The notes beneath the pieces are model-generated. The model was not told where the DNA came from and searched no databases. It saw only the letters and a list, made by a program, of their open reading frames with translations. From AP-15 sp963818695 (GTDB lineage: Bacteria; Pseudomonadota; Alphaproteobacteria; ATCC43930; CGMCC-115725), in the NCBI GenBank assembly GCA_963818695.1, contig CAWFTG010000002.1, positions 1 through 64,000 on the forward strand: a DNA stretch of 64,000 nucleotides. Reading direction: 5' to 3'. The translations under genes were made by a program, and so were the position numbers. Shown here in pieces: positions 42,738 to 51,550 of the stretch (positions are counted from its first letter, which is position 1; each line of letters starts with the position of its first letter).

Positions 42738-43637
42738 ATGAAACTCGGCGTGGCCCTTCCCATCGTCGATATCGGCGGAGAGCCTGGAACCCTGCGGGAG
42801 TTTGTCCAGGCGGCGGAGGAAATCGGTTACCACGGGATTGCGGCGCCGGACCACGTGCTGGGCATCAATGTCGCGAGCCGTCCCGATTGGAACCAGCCGC
42901 GCGCCCGATCGACCGATCTGTATCATGACCCGTTCGTGCTGTTCGGGTTTCTCGCCGGGTGCACGAAGATCGCCGATTTTTCCACTCAGGTATTGATCCT
43001 TGCGCAGCGCCAGACCGTGCTCGTCGCCAAACAGGCCGCGTGTCTTGACCTGCTTTCCGGTGGTCGGTTCCGGCTCGGCATCGGGGTCGGATGGAACGAG
43101 GTCGAGTTCGTTGGCCTCAACGAGAATTTTCACAATCGCGGCCGGCGCTCGGAGGAGCAGGTCGAGGTCATGAAGGCGTTGTGGGCAGAGCCGAATGTTA
43201 GCTTGAAGGGCAGATGGCACACGATCGAGGATGCCGGGATCAACCCGCTGCCGACGCGGCGCAAGATCCCGTTGTGGTATGGCGGTCACGCCGATGTGAC
43301 GTTGCGCCGCTGCGCCAAATGGGGCGACGGCTGGATGCCGCTCGCCTATCCGCCGGGCGATGAAGCGAAGGCGGCCTTTGCGACGCTACACCGCTATACC
43401 GAGGTGGCCGGCCGTGATCCGGCGACAATCGGTATCGACACGCGCGTCTCGGCCGGCGCCGGCAGCGAGGCCGAATGGCGCGACCAAGTGCGTTTCTGGA
43501 AATCGGTCGGGGTCACCCACCTGACCTTAGCCAATTACTACGAGAGCGGCCATCTGCACCGGATCGCCGGCCGCTCGCTGGGCGATCACCTCGCGGCAAT
43601 GAAGCGCTATTGGAATGCCGTCGCCGACCTTCTATAG
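42738..43637 (+). CDS. LLM-class (luciferase-like, F420-type) oxidoreductase
   Basis: 299 residues. MKLGVALPIVDIGGEPGTLR, then GYHGIAAPDHVLGINV, TQVLILAQRQTVLVAKQAAC, LDLLSGGRFRLGIGVGWNEV and NPLPTRRKIPLWYGGHADVT follow the bacterial luciferase-like barrel; the L-S-G-G-R-F-R-L-G-I-G-V-G-W-N block is the family signature (TIGR03619-like). Uses FMN or F420; substrate unknown. A GGAGCGG site precedes the ATG at 42738. Intact among surrounding decayed genes. Confidence 0.88.
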   Translation: MKLGVALPIVDIGGEPGTLREFVQAAEEIGYHGIAAPDHVLGINVASRPDWNQPRARSTDLYHDPFVLFGFLAGCTKIADFSTQVLILAQRQTVLVAKQAACLDLLSGGRFRLGIGVGWNEVEFVGLNENFHNRGRRSEEQVEVMKALWAEPNVSLKGRWHTIEDAGINPLPTRRKIPLWYGGHADVTLRRCAKWGDGWMPLAYPPGDEAKAAFATLHRYTEVAGRDPATIGIDTRVSAGAGSEAEWRDQVRFWKSVGVTHLTLANYYESGHLHRIAGRSLGDHLAAMKRYWNAVADLL

Positions 43638-43744
43638 AGCGGCCCGACAGATCTGAAACGAGGCGCGCCTGCGCCGGCGGACCGCGCCGAATCCGGCCAG
43701 CCGGTGGCGCTTTGGCGTCGGCAGGGAAGGTAGGAAAGCCGGGT

Positions 43745-43917
43745 AACGGGAATGATCGTTGGTGGCCGCACTGGCGGGTGTCGGCAGCACCCCGGAGGCG
43801 CCGACCTGATAAACCGTGTTGATGCCGTTGCCGCCGCTGCCCTTCGTTATATAGAGCGTGTTGTTAGAGATCGTCTCACCACGGAAGTTGTTGTCTTTTG
43901 TCCGACTTGTCTGCCGG
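43745..43917 (-). pseudogene. Fragment of secreted beta-propeller-like protein
   Basis: Encodes DNNFRGETISNNTLYITKGS then GGNGINTVYQVGASGVLPTP, a repeat pattern I associate with secreted NHL/phytase-like beta-propeller proteins. It is open on both ends only as a short piece with no start, stop or flanking domain. Family call is weak; that it is a fragment is clear. Confidence 0.45.
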
Positions 43918-43944
43918 GCCATAGGGCATTCCGGTTTTGCGGAT

Positions 43945-44635
43945 TGGTCTGGATAACCGAGAAGCCGTGGGGATTGCCGAGGCGGGCCGCACCGGCCGGG
44001 TCTACATTCTCGACCGCACCAACGGCAAACCGCTGATCGGCATCGAAGAGCGCTGGTGCCGCAGGAGCCGCGCCAAAAAAGAGCCAAGACGCAGCCTTAT
44101 TCTGTCGGCAACGCAGCGGTGCCGCAATGCGCTCAGCCGGAGGGTCATGAGAAGGCCGGTTGCATCTTAGAGGCGTTCTGGGACGAGCCCCGTGCTGATA
44201 CAACCGTCGGACAAGGGGAAACCAGCTGGTCGCCTATGCCGCACGAACCCAATACCGGCTTTTCTATACGGTCCGGGGACAATCCGGACGGGTGTGTTCT
44301 CGCGCGTGCCCAGCCGATACACCACGGGGCAGCGCTACACGAACGGCACGCACGCCGACTGGCTCGCCTTTAGCCGGTACCTTCACTGCGATCGACAGCA
44401 CGACCAATATTGGCCGGCCCGCACTCGGATCAAGGCGGGAACAACCGTGACCTTTACCAATATCGGCGACATCCCCATGCGGTGACGGCATTCGACAAGG
44501 GCAAAGTCGGCAACTGGGAACACGGGTCTCCTGGCCAAGGGCGAATCAAAAGCAATCACCTTCACCGAGCCGGGTACCTATTTCTATATCCGCGCACCGC
44601 ACCCGTGGGTGTACGGGCAGGTCGTCCTCGAATAA
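43945..44635 (+). pseudogene. PQQ-type quinoprotein with C-terminal cupredoxin domain, remnant
   Basis: Pieces in changing frames: GIAEAGRTGRVYILDRTNGK, TQPYSVGNAAVPQCAQPEG, EAFWDEP, TTGQRYTNGTHADWLAFS, then GTFTAIDSTTN, all parts of a quinoprotein dehydrogenase propeller. The tail continues AGTTVTFTNIGDIPM (where IPH is usual), TAFDKGKVGNW, SKAITFTEPGTYFYI and PHPWVYGQVVLE with a stop at 44633, a blue-copper-like domain. The first several hundred residues are missing and at least five frame changes are needed. The cupredoxin part also lacks the usual copper cysteine (YIRAPHPW for YICxPHPW). Confidence 0.7.
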
Positions 44636-44662
44636 TTAGAAACCCGCGGCCGCGCTGCCCGC

Positions 44663-45298
44663 CTATCGGGCGGGCGGTCGCGCCAGCCGCATACCGAGCA
44701 AAGGGGCGGCTGCCTCCGGCGGCAGCTTTGCGTAGTCGCGCGGTATTTCGAACAGCGCGGGGTCCTGCATGCCGATCTTGACGTGGCGCAGCTCCCAGCG
44801 AATCGTCGAAACCTTGCCTTTGTCGGTTGCAATCTTGGCGTCACACTTCATCGGGATGCCGTCCTGGCTCAGCCACAGCGCGCCGACCGCGCGGCCTTGC
44901 GGCGTTTTCTCGTCTACCTCATATTTCGTCGTCGCAATGCCGTTGACGGTTTCCGGCCCCATAGGTTTGCGCAACAGGTCGGGATCGCCGAGCATCGACA
45001 GTTCTTTCGGAAGCGCAAATTCGACGACGGTATGCAGCTTCGGCAGGATGATGTCGGCGATCGCGCTGCCGGCGTGCAGGATAAAAATTGGCCTTAATGC
45101 TGGCAGATTCTGCTCATGACGCTGCTCGCCCGGCATATGCCACATCCTGCCTACATAGCTCTGCCCATCGATGACCAGCACCCGCTCCGCGCTGAAGCCG
45201 ACGCGAGCATCACCGAGGGTCTGCGCCGATCCCGGCGCCGCGACTAGCGCCACCACCGCGAGCGGAGATAGGATCAGGGCAAACGAGAGAACGCGCAT
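44663..45298 (-). CDS. Secreted DUF4412/LolA-like protein
   Basis: 211 residues with a signal peptide (MRVLSFALILSPLAVVALVA, cleavage after GSAQ). The body is beta-rich: FSAERVLVIDGQSYVGRMWH, IILPKLHTVVEFALPKELSM, then NGIATTKYEVDEKTPQGRAV and GALWLSQDGIPMKCDAKIAT. The pattern of mature chain resembles DUF4412 and LolA-like periplasmic folds. Function unknown. No close same-strand neighbour. Confidence 0.65.
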   Translation of the reverse strand: MRVLSFALILSPLAVVALVAAPGSAQTLGDARVGFSAERVLVIDGQSYVGRMWHMPGEQRHEQNLPALRPIFILHAGSAIADIILPKLHTVVEFALPKELSMLGDPDLLRKPMGPETVNGIATTKYEVDEKTPQGRAVGALWLSQDGIPMKCDAKIATDKGKVSTIRWELRHVKIGMQDPALFEIPRDYAKLPPEAAAPLLGMRLARPPAR

Positions 45299-45452
45299 CT
45301 CAGTTCTCGACCATCGCTCCGCTGTAGGCAGCCAATGAGGCGGTTTCGCGGCACGCTGGACAGCGGCGGCACAAGGCCTATCTTTGCACGCGCGTATCTT
45401 CGCGCCGAAACGGCGGACTATACGCGTTTGGAAACCAGGCGCTGGGCAGGCG

Positions 45453-46656
45453 ATGAACGACAGCGGCGGAACTGTCACAATTCGGGTCCATGCGGCGATA
45501 GCCGAAATACCGGCCGCCGCCTGGGATGCCTGTGCGGGAGGCGTCAATCCCACGGTTTCGCATACTTTTCTGAATGCGATGGAGGAAAGCGGCTCAACGA
45601 CGGCCCGCACGGGATGGACGCCACAGCATCTTTCTCTCGCGGGACCGGACGGGGAGATCGTGGGCGTCGTGCCGCTCTACGCCAAGACGCACTCCTATGG
45701 CGAATACATCTTCGACTATGGCTGGGCGGACGCGTATGAGCGCGCCGGCGGCCGGTATTACCCGAAGCTGTTGTCGGCCGTGCCGTTCACACCAGTTCCC
45801 GGGCCTCGCCTGCTGCTGCACCCACGTGCGCCGGCCGAGGCTCGCGAGCATCTCCTTGCCGGAATGGTCGAGTTTACGAAGCGCCGCCGAATCTCGTCGT
45901 TGCACGTGAACTTTCCCGACCCCGCCGAGGCCGAGGCGCTTGACCGAGGCAGGATTTCTGCAACGGCTCGGCCAGCAATTCCACTGGACCAATGCCGGAT
46001 ACCGAGATTTTGATGACTTTCTCGCGGCACTGAATTCGCGAAAACGCAAGGCGGTGAAAAAGGAGCGGCGCGAGGCGCTCGCCCGCGGTCTCGAAATAGA
46101 AGTGCTGACCGGGGCCGACCTGAAGCCGTGCCATTGGGACGCGTTCTTCGAATTCTACCTGGCGACTTCCGATCGCAAATGGGGGTCGGCCTACCTAAAC
46201 CGCCGCTTTTTCGCGATGATCGGCGAGCGGATGCCAGAAAAGATCGTGCTCTTCATGGCCCGGCGCGGCGGCAACTATGTCGCCGGCGCGTTCAATCTGC
46301 TCGGCAAGGAAGCGATCTACGGTCGCAATTGGGGCAGCTACGGCGACTACAAATTCCTTCATTTCGAGTGCTGCTATTACCAAGCGATCGAGTTCGCGAT
46401 CACCAGCGGATTGAAGCGCGTCGAGGCCGGTGCGCAGGGCCCGCACAAGATCCAGCGCGGCTATCTGCCGGTGCCGACCTACAGTGCTCATTGGATCCCC
46501 GATCCGGCGTTCCGGCGCGCCGTTGCTCAATTCCTCGCGCGAGAGAGCCAGATGATTGAGCACAAGATGAAGGGGCTCGGAGAATTTTCCCCGTTTCGGC
46601 ATGAGGAGACCACGTGCCCTTCCTTTGAGCAGGAAAGAAAGGCGCGCGGGAGCTGA
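45453..46656 (+). CDS. DUF482/FemAB-like N-acyltransferase, frameshifted
   Basis: About 400 residues after repair. It begins MNDSGGTVTIRVHAAIAEIP, then AAAWDACAGGVNPTVSHTFL and EIVGVVPLYAKTHSYGEYIF, the COG3146 pattern. Near 45944 an extra T (GCGCTTGACC for GCGCTGACC) shifts the frame; the continuation is TEAGFLQRLGQQFHWTNAGY, RKRKAVKKERREALARGLEI, NLLGKEAIYGRNWGSYGDYK and GLKRVEAGAQGPHKIQRGYL. Two GNAT-like domains as in Fem proteins; members may modify peptidoglycan or attach amino acids, but the substrate is not known. Tail-to-tail with clpA. Confidence 0.85.
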
Positions 46657-46657
46657 T

Positions 46658-48958
46658 TCACTCGACGAGCGCCGGCTCCTTTGGCGTCGGTTCGGCCGGA
46701 CGCTCTTCGTAAGAGAAGGAGAGCTTGTCCTCGTCGGGTTTGCGCGTCACGCGAACGATCCCGCCCTTCGACAACTGTCCGAACAGGAGTTCCTCGGCAA
46801 GCGGCTTTTTGATGTGCTCCTGGATCACCCGGGCGAGAGGCCGCGCGCCAAAGAGGCGATCGTACCCTTTTTCGGCGAGCCATGCCCGCGCGGAATCATC
46901 TAGCTCGATCATCACATTCCGGTCGGCGAGCTGTTCTTCGAGCTGCAGTACGAATTTGTCGACGACCCGCCCGATCGTATCCGCGGATAGCGGCGCGAAG
47001 GAAATCACAGCATCGAGCCGGTTGCGGAACTCCGGCGTGAACATGCGATTGATCGCCTCCTGATCATCGCCCTCCCGGATGCCGCTGCCAAAGCCGATCG
47101 ACGGTTTGGCGAGGTCCCAGGCTCCGGCATTCGTCGTCATGATCAGGATCACGTTGCGGAAATCGACGGTTTTGCCGTTGTGATCGGTCAGCTTTCCGTA
47201 GTCCATAACCTGCAGCAGAATATTGAATAGGTCGGGATGGGCCTTCTCGATCTCGTCCAGCAACAGCACGCTGTGTGGGTGTTGGTCGATCGCGTCGGTC
47301 AATAGTCCGCCTTGGTCGAAGCCGACATAGCCGGGAGGCGCGCCGATCAGCCGCGACACTGTATGCCGCTCCATATATTCGGACATGTCGAAGCGGGTGA
47401 TCTCGATACCGAGGGTACGCGCGAGCTGGCGCGCCACCTCGGTCTTCCCCACTCCGGTCGGACCAGAGAACAGATAGGAGCCGATCGGCTTTTCCGGATC
47501 CCGCAGTCCGGCGCGCGCCAGCTTGATAGCCGATACCAGAGCCTCTATCGCCGGATCCTGGCCAAATACCATGGTCTTCAGGTCGCGCTGAAGGTTCTTC
47601 AGCACCTCGCGGTCGTCACGCGAGACGCTCTTTGGTGGGATACGCGCCATTGTCGCGATGACCGCTTCGACTTCTCGCGCCGTTATTGTCTTACGGCGGC
47701 GGCTTTCCGGCACGAGCATCTGCGCGGCCCCAGTTTCGTCGATCACGTCGATCGCCTTGTCCGGCAGTTTGCGGTCCCCGATATAGCGATGCGACAGCTC
47801 GACTGCCGCCCGCAATGCTTCGGCCGTGTAACGCACCTTGTGATGCCGCTCGTAATAGGGCTTCAGGCCGCGCAGAATTTTCACCGAGTCCTCGACAGTC
47901 GGTTCGTTGACGTCGATCTTCTGGAAGCGGCGAACGAGCGCGCGGTCTTTCTCGAAATAGTTGCGGTATTCCTTGTAGGTCGTTGAGCCGATGCAGCGGA
48001 TGACGCCTCCAGCCAATGCCGGTTTCAGCAGGTTAGAGGCGTCCATCGCCCCGCCGCTCGTCGCCCCAGCCCCGATTACGGTATGGATCTCGTCGATGAA
48101 CAAGATGGCACCGGGCTGCGCCTCGAGTTCGGACAAGACCGCCTTGAGCCGCTCCTCGAAATCGCCGCGATAGCGGGTACCTGCCAGCAGCGCCCCCATG
48201 TCGAGTGCGTAAATCGTCGCGTTCAACAGGACCTCGGGGACCTCGCGCTGCACGATGCGACGCGCCAAGCCCTCAGCGATTGCCGTCTTGCCAACCCCGG
48301 GGTCGCCGACATAAAGCGGGTTGTTCTTGGCCCGGCGACATAGGATTTGGATCGTGCGGTCGACTTCAGCCTCACGGCCGATCAGGGGATCGATTTTGCC
48401 GCCCTTGGCCTTTTTGTTGAGATTAACGCAATAGGCGTCCAGGGCGTCATGGTTGCGCTTCTGCGACTTTTCGCTGCGGTCATCCTCATCGGCCCCCTGA
48501 ACGCGACGCGTCTCTGAGCGGCCGGGCGCCTTGGCGATACCATGCGATATATAATTGACGGCATCGAACCGTGTCATGTCCTGTTCTTGCAGGAAATAAA
48601 CAGCGTGGCTTTCCCGCTCCGCGAACATGGCAACCAGCACGTTTGCACCGGTCACCTCCTCCCGGCCCGATGACTGGACATGAATTGCGGCGCGTTGCAG
48701 CACGCGCTGAAAGCTCGCAGTCGGCTTCGCGTCGTCGCCATGGGCCGCGACAAGGTTGGCAAGCTCGTTATCGACGTAATTCAATACCTCGCGGCGCAAA
48801 CGGTCGAGGTCGACGCTGCACGCGCGCAGCACGGCAACCGCGTCCTGATCCTCGGTGAGCGCCAGCAGCAGATGTTCGAGCGTGGCATACTCGTGCCGGC
48901 GCTCATTGGCGTGGGCGAGAGCCCGATGCAGCGACTTTTCGAGATTGCGTGACAGCAC
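46658..48958 (-). CDS. clpA: ATP-dependent Clp protease ATPase subunit ClpA
   Basis: 766 residues from a GTG. The Clp-N repeat region (MLSRNLEKSLHRALAHANER, EYATLEHLLLALTEDQDAVA) is followed by AAA+ module 1 with Walker A GDPGVGKTA and module 2 with GPTGVGKTEVARQLARTLGI. YVGFDQGGLLTDAIDQHPH and LLLDEIEKAHPDLFNILLQV are module 2 features. Unfolds N-end rule and SsrA-tagged substrates for ClpP. Its adaptor ClpS is 21 bases upstream, the standard pair. clpP is not here. Confidence 0.95.
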   Translation of the reverse strand: MLSRNLEKSLHRALAHANERRHEYATLEHLLLALTEDQDAVAVLRACSVDLDRLRREVLNYVDNELANLVAAHGDDAKPTASFQRVLQRAAIHVQSSGREEVTGANVLVAMFAERESHAVYFLQEQDMTRFDAVNYISHGIAKAPGRSETRRVQGADEDDRSEKSQKRNHDALDAYCVNLNKKAKGGKIDPLIGREAEVDRTIQILCRRAKNNPLYVGDPGVGKTAIAEGLARRIVQREVPEVLLNATIYALDMGALLAGTRYRGDFEERLKAVLSELEAQPGAILFIDEIHTVIGAGATSGGAMDASNLLKPALAGGVIRCIGSTTYKEYRNYFEKDRALVRRFQKIDVNEPTVEDSVKILRGLKPYYERHHKVRYTAEALRAAVELSHRYIGDRKLPDKAIDVIDETGAAQMLVPESRRRKTITAREVEAVIATMARIPPKSVSRDDREVLKNLQRDLKTMVFGQDPAIEALVSAIKLARAGLRDPEKPIGSYLFSGPTGVGKTEVARQLARTLGIEITRFDMSEYMERHTVSRLIGAPPGYVGFDQGGLLTDAIDQHPHSVLLLDEIEKAHPDLFNILLQVMDYGKLTDHNGKTVDFRNVILIMTTNAGAWDLAKPSIGFGSGIREGDDQEAINRMFTPEFRNRLDAVISFAPLSADTIGRVVDKFVLQLEEQLADRNVMIELDDSARAWLAEKGYDRLFGARPLARVIQEHIKKPLAEELLFGQLSKGGIVRVTRKPDEDKLSFSYEERPAEPTPKEPALVE

Positions 48959-48979
48959 GCTCGCCTGTCCTTCCTTGGC

Positions 48980-49306
48980 CTAATCCTTTTCCAGCGTACA
49001 CTGCAGCGGATGCTGGTGTTGCCGGGCGAAATCCATAACCTGGGTTACCTTGGTTTCCGCGACCTCGTAAGTGTAAACGCCACAGATACCCACACCGCGG
49101 CGATGTACATGCAACATGATGCGGGTAGCCTCCTGCCGGGTCTTGTTGAAGAACCGCTCGAGAATGTGCACGACGAATTCCATCGGAGTGTAGTCGTCAT
49201 TCAACATAAGAACCTTGTACATGGAAGGCTTCTTCGTCTTCGGCTTTGTCTTGACGACAACACCCGTTCCCGGTCCTTCTTCGCCGCGCTTTCCGTTGTC
49301 GCTCAT
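48980..49306 (-). CDS. clpS: ClpS adaptor
   Basis: 108 residues. KPSMYKVLMLNDDYTPMEFV is the conserved core with N-end-rule binding residues (NDDYT), followed by VHILERFFNKTRQEATRIML, HVHRRGVGICGVYTYEVAET and QHPLQCTLEKD. Residues 1-25 form the flexible tail that inserts into ClpA. The ATG at 49306 (MSDNGKRGEEGPG) gives the usual length. Confidence 0.95.
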   Translation of the reverse strand: MSDNGKRGEEGPGTGVVVKTKPKTKKPSMYKVLMLNDDYTPMEFVVHILERFFNKTRQEATRIMLHVHRRGVGICGVYTYEVAETKVTQVMDFARQHQHPLQCTLEKD

Positions 49307-49420
49307 TTCGGTTCGAGCCGATTGATTGCTCGCTCCCAATGATATTGGCTTTCAGCCGGTCCAGAAAAGTTTTTTCCGCCCTCCGGCGCACCCGGCGCCC
49401 GGGAGTTCGCCGCCTCTTCC

Positions 49421-50410
49421 CTATTCGGCCCGGTAGGGCCGCCGCAACAGAAGATCGATAACGGCGCCTACCGGTTCACCGCGGTGAAGTAACGCATCAA
49501 CTCCTGCGGCGATCGGCATTTCGATGCCGAGCCGTTCCGCCACTCGCGCGACTGACGCAGCCGTGGCCACGCCCTCGACGACTGAGCGACTGCCGCGGAG
49601 CGCGGCTTTGAGGTCCCGCCCGTGACCGAGCGCGAGGCCAAGCCGATAGTTGCGCGATCGATCGGAACTGCAGGTCAGTACGAGATCTCCCATTCCGGAG
49701 AGGCCGCAGAAGGTCTCGGCTCGACCGCCCTTGGCTACCCCGAGCCGGGTCATCTCCGCCAATCCGCGAGTGATCAGCGAAGCTCGAGCGTTGTCGCCGA
49801 GGCTGCGGCCGGCGACGATACCGCACGCAATGGCGAGGACGTTTTTGACCGCGCCACCGATTTCGGCACCGACCGGGTCTTGCGACAGATAGGGACGGAA
49901 GCTACTGCTTCCGAGGGCGCCAATGAAGGCGTGACCGAGCGACGCGTCACGGCTCGCAATGGTGACCGCTGTCGGCAACTCTCGCGCGACTTCGGCAGCA
50001 AATGTCGGTCCTGAGAGGACCGCCGAGGGGGAAGTAGGCAAAATTTCCGCGGCAACCTCCGACATCATTTTCAGCGAACTGGTCTCGATACCTTTAGCGC
50101 AGAGCAGCAAAGGCAGCCCGCGGCGGAGGTGAGATCCGAGCACCTGAATTACGCCGCGTAGGAATTGCGCCGGCACGACAAGTGCTGCCGCGTCCGCACC
50201 CTCTGTCGCCCACGCCATGTCGGTGGTTGCCGTGATGGCGGGGTCGAGGATCACACCGGGCAAGAAAAGTGGATTCTGATGACGCTCATTGATCGTCGCA
50301 ACAACGCCCGGATCCCGGGCCCACAACATCGGAACAGAGCCGGCGCGACGAGCCACCATGGCGAGCGCTGTTCCCCAGGCACCGCCCCCGATGATCGCGA
50401 AGCGTCTCAC
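49421..50410 (-). CDS. gpsA: Glycerol-3-phosphate dehydrogenase [NAD(P)+]
   Basis: 329 residues, GTG start. The NAD-binding strand is FAIIGGGAWGTALAMVARRA at residues 4-23; AALVVPAQFLRGV, LLLCAKGIETSSLKMMSEVA, SAVLSGPTFAAEVAREL and GGAVKNVLAIACGIVAG (catalytic Lys) are the standard blocks. GLAEMTRLGVAKGGRAETFC then GLSGMGDLVLTCSSDRSRNY completes it. Makes sn-glycerol 3-phosphate for phospholipids. Ten bases downstream of tsaD, a common pair in this class. Confidence 0.95.
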   Translation of the reverse strand: MRRFAIIGGGAWGTALAMVARRAGSVPMLWARDPGVVATINERHQNPLFLPGVILDPAITATTDMAWATEGADAAALVVPAQFLRGVIQVLGSHLRRGLPLLLCAKGIETSSLKMMSEVAAEILPTSPSAVLSGPTFAAEVARELPTAVTIASRDASLGHAFIGALGSSSFRPYLSQDPVGAEIGGAVKNVLAIACGIVAGRSLGDNARASLITRGLAEMTRLGVAKGGRAETFCGLSGMGDLVLTCSSDRSRNYRLGLALGHGRDLKAALRGSRSVVEGVATAASVARVAERLGIEMPIAAGVDALLHRGEPVGAVIDLLLRRPYRAE

Positions 50411-50420
50411 CGGATCAAGC

Positions 50421-51497
50421 TCAAGGCCAACTGCTCACCCCTTCACGCCCTGTGCCGGGACGAAGCGGCGCCTCAGTGTCGAGCGGCCATCGCGGCCTAA
50501 GCGGTGCATCGAGACCGTCGACCAGGCCGAGTCGGAGCAGCTCAATGCCGGTCCAGGCGATCATTGCTCCATTATCGGTGCACAATGCAGGCGGCGGGGC
50601 AACAAAGCGCAGCCCGGCATCATCGGCTAGGCCCACCAGATGTCTTCGCAGCCTCTTGTTGGCGGCAACGCCACCGCCAACCACCAGCGAATTTCCGTTC
50701 CGGTATTTGCGGCGGAACCAGGCAACCGCATTCGCGGTCCGATCGGCCACCGCATCGCAGATCGCGAGCTCAACCGAGGCCGCAAGATCCGCCTGGTCAC
50801 AGGGATCGAGCTTGCCGATCGCGGAAGTGATTTGACGCACGGCGGTCTTTAGTCCGGAGAAAGAGAAATCGCAACCCAGCCTGCCCTTCATCGGACGCGG
50901 CAGGGCGAAACGGGATGGATTGCCGCCTTGCGCGGCAGCTTCGATGGCAGGTCCTCCAGGATAGCCGAGCCCAATCAGCTTTGCCGCCTTGTCGAATGCT
51001 TCGCCCGCGGCATCGTCGAGCGTTGTCCCAAGCCGGGTGTAGCGGCCAACCCCGGAGCAGACGAGGAGCTGGCAGTGCCCCCCCGAAATGAGTAGCAAAA
51101 GGTACGGGAAGTCGACCTCATCGGTCAGGCGAACCGTCAGAGCGTGGGCTTCCAGATGGTTGACAGATAGAAATGGCTTACCCGCGGCCCAAGCCAACCC
51201 CTTTCCCATCATCGACCCGACAATCAGGCCCCCGATCAAGCCCGGGCCTGCCGCAGCAGCTACCCCGTCGACCTCGCCAAGCACAACGCCAGCCTCGGCC
51301 AGCGCGCGGGATATCAGCGGACCAAGGTGGTCGAGATGAGCGCGCGCTGCGATTTCGGGCACGACACCGCCATAGGGCGTGTGCTCCGCGAGCTGGGAGT
51401 GGATCAAATTGGAGAGGATCTTCGGGGCGCCCGTGGTGGTGGCCACCACAGCGGCCGCGCTCTCGTCGCAGCTGGTCTCGATGCCGAGAACGACCAT
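50421..51497 (-). CDS. tsaD: tRNA N6-adenosine threonylcarbamoyltransferase TsaD
   Basis: 358 residues from the ATG at 51497. MVVLGIETSCDESAAAVVAT, GVVPEIAARAHLDHLGPLIS, AAGPGLIGGLIVGSMMGKGL, FLSVNHLEAHALTVRL and LLLISGGHCQLLV are the signature blocks; histidines H111 and H115 region binds the metal. VVGGGVAANKRLRRHL and PPPALCTDNGAMIAWTG lie near the end. Forms t6A37 with TsaB/C/E. The start five codons upstream (51512) is less likely. Confidence 0.95.
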   Translation of the reverse strand: MVVLGIETSCDESAAAVVATTTGAPKILSNLIHSQLAEHTPYGGVVPEIAARAHLDHLGPLISRALAEAGVVLGEVDGVAAAAGPGLIGGLIVGSMMGKGLAWAAGKPFLSVNHLEAHALTVRLTDEVDFPYLLLLISGGHCQLLVCSGVGRYTRLGTTLDDAAGEAFDKAAKLIGLGYPGGPAIEAAAQGGNPSRFALPRPMKGRLGCDFSFSGLKTAVRQITSAIGKLDPCDQADLAASVELAICDAVADRTANAVAWFRRKYRNGNSLVVGGGVAANKRLRRHLVGLADDAGLRFVAPPPALCTDNGAMIAWTGIELLRLGLVDGLDAPLRPRWPLDTEAPLRPGTGREGVSSWP

Positions 51498-51550
51498 AGC
51501 ACATGCCACCACTCGGGGGCGCAGGCTTCGCTCCCCGCAAGTTCCCGGGT

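Noticed and set aside
43745..44635. A single intact quinoprotein gene
   Set aside because: The segments lie on opposite strands and in at least five frames, with most of the propeller missing.
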